From: JAMCRM01 sp041685075
GTDB taxonomy: Bacteria > Acidobacteriota > Terriglobia > Bryobacterales > Bryobacteraceae
DNA: 12,741 nucleotides
Assembly (NCBI GenBank): GCA_041685075.1
Contig: JAWLGN010000152.1
Span: 1 to 12,741, forward strand
Reading direction: 5' to 3'
In this document: piece after piece, positions 6,516 through 12,741 of the stretch
How the letters are laid out: every line of letters starts with the position of its first letter
How positions within the stretch are numbered: the first letter of the stretch is position 1
Position numbers and translations under genes: made by a program
The notes under the pieces: generated by a model
Told to the model about the DNA's origin: nothing
Database searches by the model: none
What the model saw: only the letters and a program-made list of their open reading frames with translations

Positions 6516-9500
6516 CTAGAACCACAGCCGCAGGCCCATCGTGATGATGCGCGGGCCTTGCTGCGCGCCGGTGGGCCTTCCGAAGTTGGGGTTGCCCACC
6601 GTCCCGTTCACGCCGCCGAAGTTCGTGCGGTTGAACAGGTTGAAGAAGTTGGCGCGGTACTCCAGCATGGTGGATTCCCCGAACATGAACTTCTTGACGA
6701 GGGTCATGTTCTCCTGGAAGATGGGCGGCTGGCGGAAATCGCCGTAGTAGAGCGCCGCGTCGCCCAAGGCAAACTGGGGAGGCGCCGCGAAGGGCGAATT
6801 GGCGCCGGAGTTGAACCAGCGGATCTCCGGGTTGTTGGGGTCGAGCGAGGTGCGGTCCACCCCGGTGCGGATGGGGTGGCCGGTGATGTTGGCCTTGGTC
6901 CTGCGGCTGAACAGCACGCCGCTGCCCAGCGTGTTGGCAGGAGCCGACACCTGGATCAGGGCGCCGTTGTAGTAGCGCTGCGCCGCGGCAATGGTCCAGC
7001 CGCCCACCAAAAGGTTCAGCGCGCGACCGGCGGAGCTGAAGAAGCGCTTGCCCCTGCCGAACGGCAGATCGTAGCTGTTGAGGATGTTCAGCACGTGGGT
7101 CTGGTCGAAGGGCAGGTAGGATTTCATGTCCTCCAGGTTGTAAGCGTCCTGCGCATACACCTGGGATTGCGAGAAGACCTGCCGGTAATGGCCCTGCCCC
7201 AGCGACTTCGAGAGCGTGTAGGCGGCCATGAGCTGCCAGCTTCCGAAGCGGCGTTCCACCTTGGTCTGGAGCGAATCGTACCAGGTTCTGCCCACCCCGG
7301 CGTTCAGGTCCACCACCGAAGTGAACTGCGGGAAGGGCCGCAGCGCCTGCGCCAGCGGCTGGGTATCGGGGAAGTCGTCGAAGGGCTTCCGATAGCCCAG
7401 CGCCGCCACCTGCGGGTCGCCGATGGGCAACTGCAGCAGCGGGCCGAGCGACAGGTAGCTGACCGGCAACTGGTCCAGCTCCACCGAAGCGTTCAAACCG
7501 CGGCCGCGGTTGCCCACGTAGGCGCCTTCGAAGACGAACTGCCGGTACTCGTGCTGGAGGGTAAAGCTCCAGTTGTAGATCCGGGGCGCCTTGCCGAAGT
7601 TCGGCCCCATGCGGGTGACCGTCTTCCAGTTGCCGTAGCTGGGATCGAGGAACGGGGGCGCCTGGTAGCCGGGAGGAATGCCCACGCCCTCATCCATCTG
7701 AAGGGCCGGGTTCAGGCCGTCGGAGGTGTAGGAGAGTGAACCGGTGAAGCCCTCCGTGCAGCCGCAACCGCCGTTGCTGAGCGCCTGGTAGTAGATGCCG
7801 AAACCGCCGCGGATGACGGTCCGTTCAGTGAGCCGGAGCGCGAAACCGAGCCGCGGCCCCACATTCGACCAGTCCGTGGGATAAAGCATCTTGTTGCCCG
7901 TGCGGCCCGCGCCCTTGCCGGCGAAGACCAGGGCGCCGGGGAGGCCGCCCGCTCCGGGATTGGGCTTGTCGAGATCCACGCTGGAGTAGTTGCCGTTGGC
8001 CATGTGCCAGCCGATGGGCACCTCGTAGCGCATCCCGAGTTCCAGCGTCAGGCGCGGATTGACCCGCAAGGTGTCCTGAAAGAAGACGGCGTGGTAGGAG
8101 TACCGGATGTTCGGGTCCAGCACGGGCGTGGCCATCCCCGAGGCCGAGTTGGCTGCGCCCAGCAGGAAGCTGGCGAAGGCGTGGCCGGTGGCGGCGATGC
8201 GCGCCGGGTCGGCCGTCTGCGCGCGGTCGAACGAGTACAACCCATTGCTGCCCGCGAGATCATGCGCCGGAGTTCCCAGCCGGCGGATGTCCCACCCGAT
8301 CTTGAATTCATGCCGGCCGCGCGTGTAGCTGAGGGTCTGGCTGAACTGCTTGGTGTAGTTGAACTGGTAGCCGTTGGCCACCTTGCCGTCCTGCACGCCC
8401 CAGGGGGTCAGGCCGTCGGCGCCGGTGAACTGGATGCGCGGGAAGGCGTCCGAATCGCCGCTCAGGTTCAGCCCGATCTGGGAGCCGAAGCCTTTCTGCT
8501 GGGGGTTGTCCCACATCTGGCGGTAGCGCGAGTAGCCGAAGGTGCTGTGGAGCAGCATGGTGGGGCTGATGATCCAGTCGTAATTCACCCGGTAATTCTC
8601 CGGCCGGTTGCTGTTGGTGAGGCCGTGGCCCAGCGGCCCCCTGAACTGCGTGATGTTGGTGTCGCGCTGGTCCTGCCGGGTGAGGAAGAAGGAGGCGCGG
8701 TGGGCGTCGGTGATGGAGTGGTCGAACTTGAGGCTCCAGATATAGTCGTCGCGCTGGCTGCTGTTGACGAAGGCGTAGTTGCCGCTGATGCCGGGGCCGG
8801 TGGGGTCCGGGATCAGGGGGACGACGTTGGCAGCCACCCGGCTCCAGCGCGACTGCGGGATAACGTTGCCGGCGAACGGCTGGCGTGTGGTCACGCCGTC
8901 CACCGTGGCCGTGGTAGCGGGGTCGAAGATGGGTTGAGTCACTTCGGTGAATACGCCCTGCTTCATCTGTGGGGTGGGGAGGGTGGCGGCGGCGGGGAAG
9001 CTGATGGTCGCGGGCCGCACGTCCTGGGAGTAGGTGAAGTACCAGAAGGTTCTGTTGCGGCCGTCGTAGATCTTGGGGATCCACACCGGGCCGCCCGCGG
9101 CGCCTCCCTGCTCGTTGAAGCGCTCCTTGGGCCGGAATCCCGGCGGGTTGGCCCGGTTCTGGTTGACGCTCCACGCCGCGGCGTTCCAGATGTCACGCCG
9201 CATATTCAAGAACGCGCTGGCGTGCAGGTCGTTGCCGCCGGACTTGGTGAGAAACAGTTCCACACCGCCGCCGAAGCGCCCGTACTCCGCGGAGTAGGTG
9301 CTGGTCAGCAGCCGAAACTCCTGGAACATTTCGGCCGCGGGGAAGTTGAAGGAGACGCCGCCGGATTCCGGGTTCGTGAGGCTGGCGCCGTCGATCAGGA
9401 TCTCCTTGGCGCGCCCGCCCGAACCCGCGATGCTCGTCTCCGCGCCCGTGTTCACGCCGGGCATATAGCTGACGAACGCCTCGCCGTTGCGGATGCCGCC

Positions 9501-9947
9501 GGTAAACAGCGGCAGGTTATTCATGAACTCCGGCGAGACGCTCTGGCCGCGCTCCGGCGTATTGGCCTCCAGCAGCGGCGCCGTTGCGGTAACCTCGACG
9601 CTTTGCTGGATTTCCCCGACCTCCAGCCGCAGATCCATGGCCAGGCGCGTGCCGATGCGGATCTCGACGTTCGTCCGCTCCAGCTTCTTGAAGCCCGGGC
9701 TTTCGACGGAAACGGTGTACGCTCCGGGCGGGAGATATGGGAAGACGTAGAGACCCGCCTCGGTGGTGTGGGTCTGGTAGGCGCGCCCGGTGGCGGTCTC
9801 CCTGGCTGCCACCATGGCGTTGGGCACGACGGCGCCGTTAGGGTCCAATACCGAGCCTGAAATGGAAGCCGTACTCGATTGCGCCAGCGCAGCACCGGCG
9901 GCGCAGGCGAACAGCGTCATGAGCATGCAGGCAGTTCGCGTATGCAT
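6516..9947 (-). CDS. TonB-dependent-receptor-type outer-membrane protein, Oar-like, with N-terminal carboxypeptidase-regulatory-like domain
   Basis: A 1143-residue outer-membrane protein of the kind greatly expanded in Acidobacteriota. Residues 1-22 are a signal peptide (MHTRTACMLMTLFACAAGAALA, then QSS). About 25-112 form a carboxypeptidase-regulatory-like beta-sandwich (ISGSVLDPNGAVVPNA...TTEAGLYVFPYLPPGAYTVSVESPGFKK). The following VEVTATAPLLE is the usual entry to a plug-like region (about 128-245: ILIDGASL, EFRLLTSTYSAEYGRFGGG). The rest is a long beta-barrel ending in MGLRLWF, with a terminal aromatic residue as the Bam machinery expects. I chose the ATG at 9947 because AGGA lies 8 nt upstream and the signal peptide starts there; the frame is open to 10058, but those 37 residues look non-coding. 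No SusD-like partner or TonB/ExbBD gene is nearby. A role in uptake of a large carbohydrate or siderophore is plausible, substrate unknown. Confidence 0.93.
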   Translation of the reverse strand: MHTRTACMLMTLFACAAGAALAQSSTASISGSVLDPNGAVVPNAMVAARETATGRAYQTHTTEAGLYVFPYLPPGAYTVSVESPGFKKLERTNVEIRIGTRLAMDLRLEVGEIQQSVEVTATAPLLEANTPERGQSVSPEFMNNLPLFTGGIRNGEAFVSYMPGVNTGAETSIAGSGGRAKEILIDGASLTNPESGGVSFNFPAAEMFQEFRLLTSTYSAEYGRFGGGVELFLTKSGGNDLHASAFLNMRRDIWNAAAWSVNQNRANPPGFRPKERFNEQGGAAGGPVWIPKIYDGRNRTFWYFTYSQDVRPATISFPAAATLPTPQMKQGVFTEVTQPIFDPATTATVDGVTTRQPFAGNVIPQSRWSRVAANVVPLIPDPTGPGISGNYAFVNSSQRDDYIWSLKFDHSITDAHRASFFLTRQDQRDTNITQFRGPLGHGLTNSNRPENYRVNYDWIISPTMLLHSTFGYSRYRQMWDNPQQKGFGSQIGLNLSGDSDAFPRIQFTGADGLTPWGVQDGKVANGYQFNYTKQFSQTLSYTRGRHEFKIGWDIRRLGTPAHDLAGSNGLYSFDRAQTADPARIAATGHAFASFLLGAANSASGMATPVLDPNIRYSYHAVFFQDTLRVNPRLTLELGMRYEVPIGWHMANGNYSSVDLDKPNPGAGGLPGALVFAGKGAGRTGNKMLYPTDWSNVGPRLGFALRLTERTVIRGGFGIYYQALSNGGCGCTEGFTGSLSYTSDGLNPALQMDEGVGIPPGYQAPPFLDPSYGNWKTVTRMGPNFGKAPRIYNWSFTLQHEYRQFVFEGAYVGNRGRGLNASVELDQLPVSYLSLGPLLQLPIGDPQVAALGYRKPFDDFPDTQPLAQALRPFPQFTSVVDLNAGVGRTWYDSLQTKVERRFGSWQLMAAYTLSKSLGQGHYRQVFSQSQVYAQDAYNLEDMKSYLPFDQTHVLNILNSYDLPFGRGKRFFSSAGRALNLLVGGWTIAAAQRYYNGALIQVSAPANTLGSGVLFSRRTKANITGHPIRTGVDRTSLDPNNPEIRWFNSGANSPFAAPPQFALGDAALYYGDFRQPPIFQENMTLVKKFMFGESTMLEYRANFFNLFNRTNFGGVNGTVGNPNFGRPTGAQQGPRIITMGLRLWF

Positions 9948-10126
9948 CGGAAACGTCCTTTTCTTTGAAGTAGGAGGGCGCGATAGCGGGGCGGAGGGAG
10001 GGATTCGCGGAGCGCGGCAATGCCTCTCGTTCTCCGGAATGGCAACGACATGGCGCACCGCCCGTGTCTGTTCCGCGACGTACGCCCCGGCCGGGCCGCG
10101 CCGCTCTGAACTGGATTATCGCGGCA

Positions 10127-10135
10127 AGTATATCA
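10127..10135 (-). promoter_or_regulatory. Candidate extended -10 promoter for the receptor gene
   Basis: On the minus strand the spacer reads TGATATACT, an extended -10 (TGn plus TATACT, one mismatch to TATAAT) about 180 nt upstream of the receptor ATG. No good -35 is visible, which extended -10 promoters can tolerate. A second -10-like GATAAT lies 7-12 bp downstream (10115-10120). Immediately upstream, at 10141-10156, is a very GC-rich palindromic stretch including GGCGGCCGCC (10147-10156) that could end transcription of the preceding small gene. The rest of the spacer down to 9948 shows no gene; the leader would be long, and no known riboswitch was recognised. Confidence 0.35.
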
Positions 10136-10181
10136 GAAGCGGCGCCGGCGGCCGCCCCGGACGTAGTGTTTCTTACAGTTC

Positions 10182-10583
10182 TTAATCGAGGGTGGCGAGC
10201 AGCCTCATGGTGGCGCCGTGCGCCAGCACCACGTCGGGGTCGCGCTGCATGGCTTCGAAATATCGCCTGGCGAAGCCGGCTCCCTCCTCGGCGGGCATCA
10301 GCAGAAAACGCGCCTGCGTTAGCAGGTGGTCGGCGGTGGTGCGGGCGGTCTCCTCTTCGGCCAGGGTCTCGTCGATGGCAACCACCAGTTCGGATAACTC
10401 GTGTAGCCAGTCGAACCACGGGTCGTGCATCACCAGCCCCAGCAGTTGGCCGCGGCTGCCGATGCGGGCCACGTCGCGCTCGTAGACCGCGCGTTCGGAG
10501 TCGAGGAGGGTTTTATGGAGCCGCATCAGCCCGTTACGCAGCTCCGTCAGGCGCTCGCGGGTATGGTTGAAACCGGGCCCCAT
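10182..10583 (-). CDS. Small helical protein of unknown function
   Basis: A 133-residue soluble, apparently all-helical protein with no signal peptide or membrane segment. I do not recognise a named family. Distinct stretches are the charged N-terminal helix RERLTELRNGLMRLHKTLLDSERAVYERD (9-37), the core HDPWFDWLHELSELVVAIDE (53-72), which looks conserved because of its HDPWF and buried hydrophobic pattern, and FARRYFEAMQRDPDVVLAHG (104-123). No catalytic motif is evident. The ATG at 10583 lies 27 nt after the stop of the lyase-like gene in the same reading frame, with no alternative ATG, GTG or TTG between them. AAGGA directly abuts the ATG, so spacing of the ribosome-binding site is unusually short and translation may depend on ribosomes arriving from the upstream gene. 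The intact frame and normal composition argue that it is real; function cannot be inferred. Confidence 0.75.
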   Translation of the reverse strand: MGPGFNHTRERLTELRNGLMRLHKTLLDSERAVYERDVARIGSRGQLLGLVMHDPWFDWLHELSELVVAIDETLAEEETARTTADHLLTQARFLLMPAEEGAGFARRYFEAMQRDPDVVLAHGATMRLLATLD

Positions 10584-10610
10584 TCCTTCATGGTAACCCG
10601 CGCCCTCCGC

Positions 10611-12584
10611 TCAGGCAGTTGCAGGCTGCACAACCCGCACGGTGAAGGCGCCCTCCAGGGCCGGCTTATCCGCCTTGAGGAGCACCCGGTAGACCCGCTC
10701 CCCCCAGGATGACCGCAGGCGGGCGTCTTCGATTCGGATCTCTTCCGACGAGTACGAGAGGGTACGGTGATCGTAGAGCACCTTCACCGGTCCGAGCACC
10801 ACTTCCCCGGCTGCGCCCGCGGCCGGCTGGTACGGGGTCATCAGGGTGAGGGAGATGTTAGGGGCGGCTTTGGCCAGCCGGTAGCGGTCCTGGATGCGGA
10901 CTTCGTTCGCGGCACGGTCGAGCACCAGGGTACGGCGCCAGGAGGCAATGCCCGCCTCAGCCGGATAGGCCTTCTCGAGATTGAGACTCAGCTCCGCCTG
11001 CTTCTTGTCGGAGCGGTAGGCCGTTTCGGTGGCGGCAAACTCGCGCCCGGGCGGCTGCATCACCCCGCCCACCGTGGGCAGATTGTGATAGGCCGACTGC
11101 ATCGTCCAGATCTCGTACCGCCGCGAACTGAAGGTCTTGGCCGTGTAGGTCTCCACCCCCACGTCGATGATGGCCGGCTTGCCGCCGGCGTAGACGATGA
11201 AGCTGCCCACGTCGTTGTGGTTGTGGCTCTCGCTGTTGTGCCCGCCCTTGGCCGCCAGGTAGAGGCCCCGTTCGGAGCCCTCCTCGATGCGCGCGGCCAT
11301 CACCTCGATGCCGGGCAGCCATACGTCGCGCACCAGCGGCGGCCCGGTCTCGACGGCCCGGATGGCGGCCATGTTGAAGAGGGCCGGAAGCTGCCGCCCC
11401 AGGCTGTCGTCGGCGGTGGGGGTGCCGTTGCGCGCCTCGGCCCAGGCCCCCAGGGCCTGCATCTTCTGGTCCTCGATGCGTTGACCGTACTGGAACACCA
11501 GGTGGCCCCGCATCCGCATCCTGGCCGAGGCGTCGGCGAAGTTGATCACGTAATCGCCGGCGATGTGGGCGCGGTAGATGTACCGTCCGATTTCCCGAAT
11601 CAGCGGCACGCGGTAGAGATCCACCGCGCCGCGCGTGGCCGAGTGCAGCAACTCCAGGCAGTCGAACAGCGACCCGCCCGCGCGAAACCAGTAGCTGGGA
11701 CCTTCGTCGCAGCCGCCGTCGTCGTGGTAGCCCTCCAGGAAACGGTCCAGGCTGCGCATGATCTTGTGCACCGCCCCGGCGCGCCGCTGGCCGTCGGTTT
11801 CCTCGATCAAAACGCAGGTGAGCCAGTTGGAGTTGACCCAGGGGGTCCAGTTGTTCAGGTGGCGGCGGCCCTTGGGGTCCAGCCCCATCCACCAGAAGTC
11901 TACGCGCTCGAAGTTGGGGGTCAGGATGCGGCGGTCGATCTCCCGGTGAATGCGCCGCCGCAGCGCGGCCGAGACTTTATCCAGCCGCTCGGAAAGCAGG
12001 TAGCCGGTCCAGGCCAGTTGGCTGGCGGTTTCGGCCGCGAACAGGTCCACCACCGGCTCGGTGACATCGGGCAGGCCGAAGCGCTCGCGCTGGAGATTGA
12101 GGTGCGCGGGCACACCCCAGAAGGTCTCTTCGCAAATCACCCAGATGCCGTTCGAAATCTCGTCGAGGAAGCGCCCCCGGTCCTCCGCGCACTCGGCCAC
12201 CACCAACTCGCGCAGCCGCGTGCGGCGCGCGTTATAGGCGCGCTCGTAGCGCGACCGGTTGCCCTCCCGGGCGAACTCCAGGAACAGGGTGGCGGGCAGA
12301 ACCGCCCACTCGCCGCCAAGTTGCTTCTCGCCGCGTTCCACCAGCGCCTTGCGGCTGTCGGCCGGAAGCGCCTCCCAGGCCTCCCGGTCGCGGACGTCGG
12401 GAAACGGCTTCCACTCCTCGCGGGGGACCAGCGCCCGGGCGAGTTTTTGCAAAGTCCAGTTGGCGGCAATCAGGTTTTGCGGCCGCTTGCCCGCAGCCTG
12501 TGCGCCGGAACCAAACGCCATGGACGGGCTGATCGTGAGCGAAGCTGCCGCGCCGGCAAGCTCCCGCCGGGTGATTGGGGCCAT
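10611..12584 (-). CDS. Heparinase II/III-like protein, probable Tat-exported polysaccharide lyase
   Basis: A 657-residue protein with the two-part architecture of heparinase II/III and alginate-lyase-type enzymes: an alpha/alpha toroid (about 40-400) and a C-terminal beta-sandwich (about 410-655). Toroid signatures include NNWTPWVNSNW (244-254) and DDGGCDEGPSYW (288-299). The second domain opens with GGHNSESHNHNDVGSF (447-462), followed by DVGVETYTAKTFSSRRYEIWTMQSAYHNLP; the His/Asp cluster there binds metal and aids catalysis in the family. Such enzymes cleave uronic-acid polysaccharides by beta-elimination. Substrate here is unknown. The N-terminus MAPITRRELAGAAASLTIS carries a twin-Arg motif and fits a Tat signal, implying export of a folded protein. 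An in-frame TTG at 12596 precedes the ATG at 12584. No clear ribosome-binding site is seen, so the start is moderately certain. Upstream DNA is interrupted by a repeat pair only about 65 bp away. Confidence 0.9.
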   Translation of the reverse strand: MAPITRRELAGAAASLTISPSMAFGSGAQAAGKRPQNLIAANWTLQKLARALVPREEWKPFPDVRDREAWEALPADSRKALVERGEKQLGGEWAVLPATLFLEFAREGNRSRYERAYNARRTRLRELVVAECAEDRGRFLDEISNGIWVICEETFWGVPAHLNLQRERFGLPDVTEPVVDLFAAETASQLAWTGYLLSERLDKVSAALRRRIHREIDRRILTPNFERVDFWWMGLDPKGRRHLNNWTPWVNSNWLTCVLIEETDGQRRAGAVHKIMRSLDRFLEGYHDDGGCDEGPSYWFRAGGSLFDCLELLHSATRGAVDLYRVPLIREIGRYIYRAHIAGDYVINFADASARMRMRGHLVFQYGQRIEDQKMQALGAWAEARNGTPTADDSLGRQLPALFNMAAIRAVETGPPLVRDVWLPGIEVMAARIEEGSERGLYLAAKGGHNSESHNHNDVGSFIVYAGGKPAIIDVGVETYTAKTFSSRRYEIWTMQSAYHNLPTVGGVMQPPGREFAATETAYRSDKKQAELSLNLEKAYPAEAGIASWRRTLVLDRAANEVRIQDRYRLAKAAPNISLTLMTPYQPAAGAAGEVVLGPVKVLYDHRTLSYSSEEIRIEDARLRSSWGERVYRVLLKADKPALEGAFTVRVVQPATA

Positions 12585-12642
12585 ATGTGTAAGCAAAGCT
12601 TATCATGGATGGCCGTAAGGGCCCAGTACTCCGCGAGCGCGT

Positions 12643-12741
12643 TGTCGCTAGCATGTGAGTTGGCCGGTCCAATTAGCACGTGAATTGTCCGGTTCGGGCC
12701 GCGGCGGGATTCTGGAGTTTGACGATCCCAGAGAAGGTCTC
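12643..12741. mobile_element. Possible terminus of an IS21-type insertion sequence (body beyond right edge)
   Basis: From about 12643 the DNA begins TGTCGC and contains two closely spaced copies of a 20-bp repeat. Multiple internal repeats next to a TG...CA end are typical of IS21-family termini, where they bind the transposase. No transposase coding sequence is visible, and no opposite end or target duplication can be checked because the window stops at 12741. The assignment rests on this layout and on general resemblance, not a match. Confidence 0.3.
12649..12693. repeat. Imperfect 20-bp direct repeat, two copies 25 bp apart
   Basis: Copy 1 at 12649-12668 (TAGCATGTGAGTTGGCCGGT) and copy 2 at 12674-12693 (TAGCACGTGAATTGTCCGGT) agree at 17 of 20 positions, with a 5-bp spacer. 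All three differences are single substitutions. The pair lies upstream of the lyase-like gene and away from any coding sequence. It may be a transposase-binding end or an operator pair. Confidence 0.7.

Noticed and set aside
8004..9860. 618-codon plus-strand open frame opposite the receptor gene
   Set aside because: Low-complexity Val/Gly/Ala/Arg-rich translation with no recognisable domain, fully antisense to a well-supported receptor.
9948..10058. 37-residue extension of the receptor frame
   Set aside because: It would put a non-signal, Pro/Arg-rich stretch before an excellent signal peptide; the ATG at 9947 has AGGA at correct spacing.
10767..12683. 638-codon open frame on the plus strand, antisense to the lyase-like gene
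   Set aside because: Its protein is His/Val/Gly/Arg-rich without family motifs, and the opposite strand carries a clear conserved gene. Such long shadows are expected in GC-rich DNA.
1..12741. CRISPR arrays, tRNA or rRNA genes, defence genes
   Set aside because: Reading through the window showed no regularly spaced repeats, no tRNA-like cloverleaf or rRNA segment, and no defence-related domain.

Overview
The window is GC-rich bacterial chromosome whose gene content points to an Acidobacteriota member, probably of the Solibacter/Bryobacter type. The best indicators are a very long Oar-like outer-membrane receptor with an N-terminal carboxypeptidase-regulatory-like domain and no SusD partner, a tandem DUF1080 protein, and a Tat-exported heparinase II/III-like protein. 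This placement is inferred from gene families; no rRNA or other phylogenetic marker is present.

Left block (1-2913, minus strand): a 2-oxoacid dehydrogenase operon in the order E1 alpha, E1 beta, E2, with both junctions overlapping by ATGA. E2 runs off the left edge before its catalytic His motif. The substrate could be pyruvate, acetoin or another 2-oxoacid. The divergent spacer to the next gene (2914-3042) holds a palindrome and repeated GGTAAA half-sites that look like an operator.

Middle block (3043-6476, plus strand): three genes in a row. They encode a secreted protein of unknown function built from two similar beta-sandwich modules around a central domain, a cytoplasmic NmrA-like NAD(P)-binding protein, and a secreted tandem DUF1080 (3-keto-disaccharide hydrolase family) protein. 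A GC hairpin at 6481-6506 separates this block from the convergent gene that follows.

Right block (6516-12584, minus strand): reading in the direction of transcription, a heparinase II/III-like polysaccharide lyase candidate, then a small uncharacterised helical protein 27 nt after its stop, then a spacer of about 234 bp with a plausible extended -10 promoter, then the large TonB-dependent-receptor-type protein. Together with the DUF1080 protein this suggests capture and degradation of a complex carbohydrate: lyase and hydrolase outside the cytoplasm, receptor in the outer membrane. The joint function is inferred from adjacency only.

Right edge (12597-12741): no gene is visible. Two copies of a 20-bp imperfect direct repeat, 25 bp apart, lie just upstream of the lyase gene. 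They resemble the multi-repeat terminus of an IS21-type insertion sequence whose body would lie beyond the window. I found no CRISPR array, tRNA, rRNA or clearly novel defence or metabolic system. The best candidates for undescribed biology are the duplicated beta-sandwich protein, the 133-residue helical protein, the divergent operator and the repeat pair at the right edge.
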